In this document: one piece after another, positions 57,216 to 64,000 of the stretch
Numbering within the stretch: position 1 is the stretch's first letter
How the letters are laid out: every line of letters starts with the position of its first letter
Source: Lachancea dasiensis
Taxonomy: Eukaryota; Ascomycota; Saccharomycetes; Saccharomycetales; Saccharomycetaceae
Reading direction: 5' to 3'
Assembly: GCA_900074725.1 (NCBI GenBank)
Contig: LT598460.1
Span: 749,502 to 813,501, forward strand
DNA: 64,000 bases
Made by a program: the position numbers and the translations under genes
The notes under the pieces: generated by a model
The model's database searches: none
Seen by the model: the letters and a program-made list of their open reading frames with translations, nothing else
What the model was told of the DNA's origin: nothing

Positions 57216-58601
57216 TTAAAAGACGTCACCTTGGTCGAACATGGCGTCGGCCACTCTGATAAATCCAACCAAATTGGCACCCTTGATCAAAGATGGCAAA
57301 GATTCTGCGTTACCTTCGTTGGAGTATTCACGAGCAGTCTCTAGACAGTCGTTGAAACAGTTGACCATGATCTTCTTTAGCTCCTGGTCAACTTGTTCCC
57401 TAGTCCAGGACATTCTTTGGGAGTTTTGGGCCATTTCCAAACCAGACACGGCAACACCACCCATGTTGGAGGCTTTGCCGGGGGCGTACCAGACGGCAGG
57501 TGCGGAACCCGACTTGGTGGACACACGTTGACCTTCAAAGATGTGAGCGGCCTCAGCAGTGCAACCCATGTTAGAACCTTCAGCAACGAACTTGACACCA
57601 GCAGCGACCAAGGCCTTAGCTTCGTCGCCGGAAACTTCGTTCTGAGTGGCACATGGCAAGGCAACATCAACCTTACCAACGTGAGTCCATGGACGGGCGC
57701 CAGCAATGTACTTGACAGTGCTGGAGGAGAAGGCAGAGTATTCACCAATAATGTTCTCCAAAGTCTTGAATTGGACCTTGGCGCCGATAATAGCCTCGAT
57801 TTGTTCAGCGGTGATACCAGTCTCCGTGATGATAGAGCCCTTAGAGTCGGAGAGAGATACAACGGTACCGCCAAGCTCAATAACCTTTAGAGCGGCGTAT
57901 TGAGCAACATTACCGGAACCGGAGATGGCAACGCGCTTGCCAGCGAACGATTCTTTACCCTTGCTGGCAAAGTCAATCATTGCTTGAGTGTAGTAAACCA
58001 AACCGTAACCGGTGGCCTCTGGTCTGATCAAAGATCCACCCCAGTTCAAGCCCTTACCGGTCAAGACACCTTCCCAGGAGTTCTTGTACGTCTTGTAAGC
58101 ACCAAACAAGTAACCGACTTCACGGCCACCAACACCAATGTCACCAGCAGGGACATCAGTGTCTTGACCAATATGTCTGCTTAGTTCTCTCATGAAAGAG
58201 TAGCAGATTCTTCTGATTTCGTTGTTAGATCTTCCCTTCAAGTCAACACATAGACCACCCTTACCACCACCAAGGGCTTGGCCAGTCAAGGCGTTCTTGA
58301 AGATTTGCTCGAAACCCAAAAACTTTAGGATTGACAAGTTGACACTTGGGTGGAAACGTAGACCACCTTTGTATGGACCCTTGGCAGAGTTGTATTGAAC
58401 TCTGTAACCGGTGGCAACTTCTTGTTCACCATTGTCATTTTCCCAGGCGACTCTGAACTGGATGATTCTCTCAGGAACAGAGACAACTGGCAAGACCTTC
58501 TTGTACTTTGGTTGCTTCTCGAACAAAGTGGAGTCTTGCAGAGAAGTGACGACTTCTTCGTAAGCTTGTTGAAATTCTGGTTCGTAGGCGACTGGAGACA
58601 T
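57216..58601 (-). CDS. GDH1: NADP+-dependent glutamate dehydrogenase
   Basis: Makes glutamate from 2-oxoglutarate and ammonia with NADPH. 461 residues from the ATG at 58601 (an in-frame ATG four codons upstream at 58613 is possible; S. cerevisiae Gdh1 starts close to the inner one). The hexameric enzyme family is unmistakable: [14 protein letters not shown], catalytic Lys K114 in [31 protein letters not shown], the dinucleotide fold [13 protein letters not shown], and [12 protein letters not shown]. The end is [11 protein letters not shown]. Strong codon bias. A single gene stands for the S. cerevisiae GDH1 (YOR375C)/GDH3 (YAL062W) pair. A TATA box and a Leu3 site lie upstream. Confidence 0.97.
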   Translation of the reverse strand: MSPVAYEPEFQQAYEEVVTSLQDSTLFEKQPKYKKVLPVVSVPERIIQFRVAWENDNGEQEVATGYRVQYNSAKGPYKGGLRFHPSVNLSILKFLGFEQIFKNALTGQALGGGKGGLCVDLKGRSNNEIRRICYSFMRELSRHIGQDTDVPAGDIGVGGREVGYLFGAYKTYKNSWEGVLTGKGLNWGGSLIRPEATGYGLVYYTQAMIDFASKGKESFAGKRVAISGSGNVAQYAALKVIELGGTVVSLSDSKGSIITETGITAEQIEAIIGAKVQFKTLENIIGEYSAFSSSTVKYIAGARPWTHVGKVDVALPCATQNEVSGDEAKALVAAGVKFVAEGSNMGCTAEAAHIFEGQRVSTKSGSAPAVWYAPGKASNMGGVAVSGLEMAQNSQRMSWTREQVDQELKKIMVNCFNDCLETAREYSNEGNAESLPSLIKGANLVGFIRVADAMFDQGDVF

Positions 58602-58689
58602 CTTATTTGTCAATGGACTGGTGAAGAGTACTTGGTGTTTTTGAAACCAACAGTACTTTCTTGGTTCTTAGACCCATTTTATCTCTCGC

Positions 58690-58696
58690 TTTTATA
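58690..58696 (-). promoter_or_regulatory. TATA box of GDH
   Basis: Minus strand TATAAAA, about 90 bp before the GDH ATG, in the sequence GTATAAAAGC. Confidence 0.6.
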
Positions 58697-59207
58697 CAAT
58701 ACTCGAGCGCTAGTCCAGCGCCACCCAATGCACCACCCACTGCAACTAACTGCCTACCTACACCTTTTCATTGTCGACACAGTGTGGATAAAATTTTTTT
58801 GTCCAATCAACTACAGATCTCACAACCAAACCAAATTTCCTTTTCCTCTCGTCAGCCTTCCCCGCTAAAACATTCGCTTTTGACCATACTGACGCACTTT
58901 GATAGGCGTTGGTTTTTGTCGACGTCCAATAGTATTTCGGCCTAGGGCGATCGAGTTACAAAATAAGAAAAAATGGCTCTAATCTTTGTTCGGGCATCTG
59001 CCGACATCACGCAAATTTCAGCTGTGGAACAACATTATCCAATCAGATTGATGGATGCATCATGATAAGCCTTGCGCAATCGCCGTAGAACCCCAGTAAT
59101 TATTGGTTGTAAGAATCATGGACTACGTATCAATAGGCATTTTTGGTGCATGTTTCCCTTGGTAATTTCTTGTGGTCAAAAAACAAATTAGCGGGCTCAC
59201 CCTACCA

Positions 59208-59217
59208 CCGGTACCGG
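59208..59217. promoter_or_regulatory. Leu3 binding site upstream of GDH
   Basis: CCGGTACCGG matches CCGGNNCCGG exactly and extends to a 12-bp palindrome (59207-59218). It is 607 bp from the GDH ATG. Leu3 is a known activator of S. cerevisiae GDH1. Confidence 0.65.
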
Positions 59218-61045
59218 TCAAATTTTCAAGAAGGTGCACACCAAAAGTAATGCACGCATACACCGTTAAGACCTAACGGCCACATCCGCGAAAAGGAATA
59301 TGTAGCGTTACCGGCGTGTTTTCTGTGGCAGACTGTTTAAGAATTTGTGGCTTGGAGGGTGCACACTGACGGTCAGCTGCTTTCTTCATCAGCATGTGAT
59401 GATCATGATGTTTGAGTCATCATTCTTTTGGCGGTTGATTGTCAAATATCCAGGTCTGACTACGTCTGGATGCAGAAGAAGATCCACTGGACGAGTTAGC
59501 AAACGTAGCTCGCTATTCTTGAATTGGCACATGCCATCTTGAAGTTATTAAGCCTTTGACAGGCGGCCCTGAAAGATGAGTTGATGCCAGTTCAGTGGCT
59601 GTGATGTTGTAAGAAAGTAAACGAAAGGTCAACAGCCGATGTATCGTAACAGTAGAACAAGGCGGCAGAAAATGCACATACTGATTGAAAATCGAATCAG
59701 TCTTGAGAATTTATAGAGTTAAAAAGGCCACTGCAGTTAGATATACTTCTCACCAGTGGCCGCAAAGGTAGTTCCACACCATCCTCAAATATGACTTCAA
59801 AGACGAACATTGAACTACTGCAATTTTTGGCTTGTACACGCCTTCACAGTTCACTGATTACTGCCAGGAAATGAAGATTCTCTTTTTATCACAGGTAAGG
59901 CAAGTCCAGGAAGTGTTTACTGGTAACTATGGCCACATCAGACAATATAATCCTGGAGTGATGTGGTTTTGGTGATATCTATCAGGCTGTGCATCTTGTT
60001 TCTTTCGTAATGAGGAGGGCCCGAGTGGTATGACGTTGCCGAAATAATACCAGTGCGACACGTCGTGATTGCAAAAACTCAAATACCCAAACGTTCCATA
60101 TTTCCAATAACTCCTTTGTTTTTTGGAGTGCAACTATGTCATTCATTTTGACTTATGTCGAATTAATGAAATGTGCATAAAACAATGACCACGTAATCTA
60201 GACTGTAGAAAATTCGTAGAAGTTCAGTCGTCAACCGGAATTTATATATATACGCGGCTACAGATGGGCTGGCTCTTCCTTGTTTATGATGGCCCTACCA
60301 TTGAATGGATGCTGATGGAACAAATAGTAGCTATTCTTATAACCTTTACGTAACCGATAATTGGGATAACATCTTTTGGCTCAGTTCTAGAGCTCAAACT
60401 AGTAGGTGTGCTCACTGATTGAAATGATTCGGAATTCAACGCCGACTTCGTAGCCGATCCCTACAATTCTATGTTTTATTTTTATAGTAACCAGCCCTAC
60501 TTGTTTTCACAATAATCACTCTATAAAGTCTTGTGGTGACTACAACATATGGGTTATGGGATGCTACCGATGGTTTTACGCATAATGGTCTATGCACACG
60601 TGACGTTAAAAGGACTTCCCAATTATGTGGTTTTTCTGATTTCATGTCTGTTATAATGAAACTTATGTTTTTATCACTTTTATAATGTGCGTCGTTTTTT
60701 GCTGATGTTGTCAAGAAGTTGAAATTATACCTAAAGTCAAATGTTGTTGCAGCGCCGCAACTAGAGAGCCATACCGCTTCCGTCTGTAGTATATGCTATC
60801 CACAGGTGGACTGCATTGAGCCCACTTGAGGATCGCATTAATGCCAAATTCTGGGTAACACTGACTCTCAGCTGATAACATAGCTGGATTTCAATATTAG
60901 AAATATGGATTTGGAAACAAGCTGATTCCAAAGTGACATGAGACTAAAGGTTTTTCATTATAACCCGTATTAATTGTATCCTACTAAGCGTATTATGTAC
61001 CAAATCATTAAATCGTAATCCATTCTTGTGCACTTCGTGCTCCTG

Positions 61046-61651
61046 TCATACTGCTGTCCCATGCGACATTTGACGGGGAGAAGAAATATCCAGAGTATGC
61101 TCTTCATCCTCCTCAGGAATGGATACGAGCAGCAGGTTCCCATTTGAGATCTTCATCATTCCTCCATCACTCGCCAGCGTGTAATGGCCCGGTCTGCGAA
61201 GTTGAGTGTTACGGCCTAGCATTTTGAGCTCTTCCTCAGGATCACTGAGACTATAGTCGTCGTCATCGTCGTTACTTGAAAGGGGCTCATCGTCGTCGTC
61301 CTCGCTGTCGCTATCACTATCGCTGTTATATTCGTGCACCGTCTGCACAGGAACGGAAGGCAAGGAAAACGTCACGTGTTGTTCTCCCACCACGTAACTA
61401 CGATCGTCGTTACTGAGATCGTGAGTCAATTGCACGGGCTCGATCTCGCACTCGTCGTCACTTTCACCGGACCCGTCTTCTTCTTGCAGGGTTTCCATCA
61501 CCTTGTCCAGCAGGTTGGCGTGGCCTACCAGCACTCGGAGGTCTAGATCGCTCTTTTTGGATTGGGAAGCGCAGCGAAGCAGCTTCGTGCGTGCTTGGCT
61601 CGCTAGAGCGTATCTCTCAGTAACTGTGTTGTACGCTGAGACTCTAAACAT
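61046..61651 (-). CDS. Acidic protein resembling Ecm13/YJR115W
   Basis: 201 residues. The N-terminal 55 residues look conserved: VTERYALASQARTKLLRCASQ then DLDLRVLVGHANLLDKVMETL, which I associate with the Ecm13/YJR115W family of unknown function. The middle is extremely acidic and Ser-rich (SDSDSDSEDDDDEPLSSNDDDDDYSLSDPEEE, residues about 112-142 in pieces), and the C-terminus contains NGNLLLVSIPEEDEEHTLDIS. No membrane segment or signal peptide. A nuclear or cytosolic regulatory protein is plausible, but no function should be assumed. Neither neighbour matches the S. cerevisiae context of ECM13 or YJR115W as I recall it. Confidence 0.6.
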   Translation of the reverse strand: MFRVSAYNTVTERYALASQARTKLLRCASQSKKSDLDLRVLVGHANLLDKVMETLQEEDGSGESDDECEIEPVQLTHDLSNDDRSYVVGEQHVTFSLPSVPVQTVHEYNSDSDSDSEDDDDEPLSSNDDDDDYSLSDPEEELKMLGRNTQLRRPGHYTLASDGGMMKISNGNLLLVSIPEEDEEHTLDISSPRQMSHGTAV

Positions 61652-62687
61652 TGCGTGTGAACTTTCTCTTCAATATGATGATGTCTTGTAAATTACTGTT
61701 AAGAAACCAACTCATGGCTAGATGCTAAACTGATTGTTAACTTATATGCCAACGATGCCAAGGCTGCTTGGTCCTTCGCGCAGGTAACCATTTGTCAGTA
61801 CACCTATTTGTGATTGTTTTTACTCATCGTCCATCCGCTGCGCTTCCGAAGCCCGCGGTGCGGACATAATGGGCGACGCTTACCAGTGCTGACACAACTA
61901 TGAAGTGCGTCGTGCGAAAACCATTATAAATCACCGCAGCACACACATCTCGGACGGAACGGCCTGACAAATTCCGGGCAGGAAAAAAAATTAAAGAAAG
62001 AACACGGCCGAAACGGATTTTGAAATTGTAGTACAAGATGACATGGTGATGTCAGACCTTGATTATAAGCACCTCATCACCATTTGGGTTGTTGGTAGAT
62101 AACGCAGAGAAAAGCTAGTGAATGAATGCAAACGGGTGTTGTTCTCGACGCTACCCAAATTTGTGGCGGCCGAACTGTGAGTCAAGAATCTAGACGCTTG
62201 TAGATTAGGTGTTGCAGGTGTTCAGAACACCGTGAAATAAACGTGCAAGGACTCTTCATTGACTACCAATTCTTGGCGGAATGTCAATGCTTGCGGCCGA
62301 GGAACCAGCTTACTGGCCGAACAATTCGGAAGCAGCTTAGACATTTGCTAATTGCGAGTACACCCGCTTCCGTTGTTCTGCCTCGTTTATAGTTATCAAA
62401 GTGGACAAGGCGGAATAATTTACGGCCGACACCGGATCGGGAATGGAGCGGAGATCCTGTAGAACCCAGCGAAAACCCCGGCCTCATCGGCACATGGAAC
62501 ACAGCGGCAAACTAACTGCCGAGTGAAGAATTGACGAGAGAAGAGAAAAGAAGATTGAGTGGCTGATTTTATGTCACGTGTGTATATGCAGAGAACGTGA
62601 AGTGTATAAGATCGGCATTACATGAATTACAGATGCGATGTACATGGCGCAACAAGTATTCCGACAGGTGCAAGGGCCTTTGATGAT
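61652..62687. other. Intergenic region between the ECM13-like and YHR112C-like genes
   Basis: About 1 kb upstream of the ECM13-like gene. It contains a 9-bp inverted repeat ATGGTGATG/CATCACCAT (62043-62083), a purine-rich stretch (62530-62556) and an E-box GTCACGTG at 62573-62580. No gene recognised. Confidence 0.5.
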
Positions 62688-63839
62688 TTAATCTGTCTGC
62701 TCTTCAAGTTCACGCTGTAAACCCTTAAGTACACCAAATAGGTCAGCTATGAGATCGTGAATGTCCTCCAGCCCGACCGACAGCCGCAAAAGTCCTTTGT
62801 CGATGGATGGGTCGCTGAGGGATCTCCACTCTATTAGCGATTCCACGCCACCCAGTGACGTGGCGTGCTGGAAAATTTGAACACGTTTGACCAGTTTTTT
62901 ACACTGTTCGGGGTGTTTCAAGATGATAGAGAACACAGGACTGTAGCCGCCTTGATTCAACTCCTTTACGTATTCTTCAGGTTGCAAGCTGCCGTGACGT
63001 ACATGAGCTAGTACTCCAGAGACCTCGCCAGCATGGTTTGCCAAATGTTTGACAAGCGCCTCGCAGTTTTCGGACTGTTGCTTGACTCTTACCTTGAGGG
63101 TGCGCAGTGAACGTAGCAGCAGGAAACTTTCCAAGCTGGCTGGGATTGTTCCCATAATCATCCGCTGCATTTTTATTTCAGCCGCCCATGATGGATCCTT
63201 GAAGCATAAGACCCCGCTGAGCAAATCAGAATGACCACCCAGATACTTTGTCCCCGAATGCATGACAATGTCCACGCCAAATTCCCAGGGGTTCCTCAAT
63301 GGAGGAGGAGCCAAGGTTGAGTCGATCAATACAAGTCCGCCTTTTGCATGGACCTTCTTCACGAGCTTGACAACATTGCAACTCTCGCCGAAAGGGTTCA
63401 TCGGATCTTCTATGTGCACCAGGTCGTGAGCACTGCACTCTTGATCAATGTCCTCGAAGGACAAGATTTGCATACCGCTAACTTTTGAAAATAATTCTGC
63501 TGCGAGATGACACCCGTGGTAGCACTCAGCTATGAACAGCTTCTTGGGGCGGAGGTAGGTCAGAATTGCATAGTAGGCCGACAACCCTGAGGCATATGCC
63601 AAGCACGGACCTCCTAGCACTGATGTAAGTACAGCTTCCACACGAGTTGCGTTAGGGTGACTTTCTCTTGAGTAAACAGGCGGCTTGTCGGTCTCAATCG
63701 ATCCGCTAACCTCTCCTGAGGGAATAAGCTTGTCGTTATCGTACCGAAAGGTAGTGGAAACATTGATTGGAGGCGCAACGTCAGTCACCCTGTTCAAAAA
63801 GTCATCAGCATGAATCGAACTGGTGCTCAAGTTACCCAT
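62688..63839 (-). CDS. YHR112C-like cystathionine gamma-synthase/lyase family PLP enzyme
   Basis: A Cys/Met-metabolism PLP-dependent trans-sulfuration family protein of 383 residues, close in length to the uncharacterised S. cerevisiae YHR112C (378). Fold-type I features are intact: YSRESHPNATRVE near the N-terminus, CLAYASGLSAYYAIL (cofactor phosphate loop), the PLP-ring Asp D173 in LVLIDSTLAPP, and Schiff-base Lys K198 in DIVMHSGTKYLGGHSDLLSG. The C-terminal LIEWRSLSDPSIDKGLLRLSVGLEDIHDLIADL has the family Arg of RLSVG. Substrate unknown; STR1/STR2/CYS3 are more distant by wording. The upstream 161 bp to the window end shows no clear site. Confidence 0.85.
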   Translation of the reverse strand: MGNLSTSSIHADDFLNRVTDVAPPINVSTTFRYDNDKLIPSGEVSGSIETDKPPVYSRESHPNATRVEAVLTSVLGGPCLAYASGLSAYYAILTYLRPKKLFIAECYHGCHLAAELFSKVSGMQILSFEDIDQECSAHDLVHIEDPMNPFGESCNVVKLVKKVHAKGGLVLIDSTLAPPPLRNPWEFGVDIVMHSGTKYLGGHSDLLSGVLCFKDPSWAAEIKMQRMIMGTIPASLESFLLLRSLRTLKVRVKQQSENCEALVKHLANHAGEVSGVLAHVRHGSLQPEEYVKELNQGGYSPVFSIILKHPEQCKKLVKRVQIFQHATSLGGVESLIEWRSLSDPSIDKGLLRLSVGLEDIHDLIADLFGVLKGLQRELEEQTD

Positions 63840-64000
63840 CCTATGCCTTTGTCTGGGTTCCAGACAAGTATACCAAATCCTTTACACTTTACGTGTGCTT
63901 AAAAGATCTTGGGAATCTCTTTTATATCAGAAGTACAAAAAAAGACTTGATTGTTATCTGTTTAACAACAAGCACACAAAAACACTTTTAGAAAGCTACG
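63840..64000. other. Upstream of the YHR112C-like gene to window end
   Basis: 161 bp of A/T-rich promoter-like sequence; nothing else identifiable. Confidence 0.4.

Larger units (their letters stand above)
58602..61045. other. 2.4-kb gene-free region upstream of GDH
   Basis: Contains the GDH TATA box, a Leu3 palindrome at 59208-59217, a Gcn4-like GAGTCAT near 59415 and an E-box GTCACGTG (minus strand) at 60604-60597. Small ORFs (up to about 94 codons close to GDH) show no family features. It also includes the 3' end of the ECM13-like gene. Confidence 0.5.

Noticed and set aside
60429-60604. Possible point centromere: GTCACGTG (CDEI-like) on the minus strand with TTCGGAA about 168 bp away
   Set aside because: The spacer is only moderately A/T-rich, and the CDEIII-like part lacks the flanking consensus. 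CACGTG is also a common E-box.
62573-62670. Second CDEI-like GTCACGTG followed about 80 bp later by TATTCCGACA
   Set aside because: The CCGAA core is not met and the intervening DNA is not A/T-rich enough for CDEII.

Overview
This is nuclear DNA from a budding yeast of the family Saccharomycetaceae. It has about 29 protein genes (one cut by the left edge), one tRNA gene, one transcription-factor relic and several long gene-poor gaps. Introns are rare and show yeast signals (GTATGT or GTACGT, TACTAAC, CAG), a perfect Rap1 box lies upstream of a ribosomal-protein gene, and nearly every gene has a recognisable Saccharomyces cerevisiae counterpart. Single-copy genes stand where S. cerevisiae has two duplicated regions, so the species probably did not undergo the whole-genome duplication. 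A Lachancea-like yeast fits, but I cannot fix the species.

Layout. (1) 1-17.7 kb: PMT4, MGM101, tRNA-Val(CAC), a YHR202W-like phosphoesterase, intron-bearing RPS4, MNL1/HTM1, SCH9, SKN7, SET5. This combines the S. cerevisiae blocks YJR143-145 and YHR202-207. (2) 18.1-19.6 kb: FMP10 and FAU1 (YER182-183). (3) 20.5-58.6 kb: GCV3, BOL1, BOL3, PRT1, SPC72, PRE10, GEM1, FLC2, SCP1, PEX22, RAD17, RPS12, MRS6, GPB1/2, NDD1, NUD1, ALD4, a small membrane protein, ECM1, a transcription-factor relic and GDH1/3. These genes alternate between S. cerevisiae chromosome I (YAL044-YAL062) and chromosome XV (YOR361-YOR375), with every orientation kept. (4) 58.6-64 kb: a 2.4 kb gene-free stretch, an acidic ECM13/YJR115W-like gene and a YHR112C-like trans-sulfuration enzyme.

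Functionally this is core housekeeping: O-mannosylation and ER quality control (PMT4, MNL1), TOR and stress signalling (SCH9, SKN7, GPB), translation and proteolysis (RPS4, RPS12, PRT1, ECM1, PRE10), spindle pole and cell cycle (SPC72, NUD1, NDD1, RAD17), organelles (MGM101, GEM1, PEX22, ALD4) and nitrogen metabolism (GDH). One cluster is thematically tight: FAU1, GCV3, BOL1 and BOL3 concern folate one-carbon units, the glycine-cleavage H protein and Fe-S supply for lipoate synthesis.

I found no mobile element, CRISPR array or clearly new multi-gene system. The most notable items are a PRE10 intron placed right after the ATG, the one-carbon/lipoate neighbourhood, a 12-bp minisatellite against the BOL1 stop, the transcription-factor relic, recurring CGAGTAC doublets in promoters, and unassigned small genes. 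Gene names rest on remembered protein families and gene order; no search was run.
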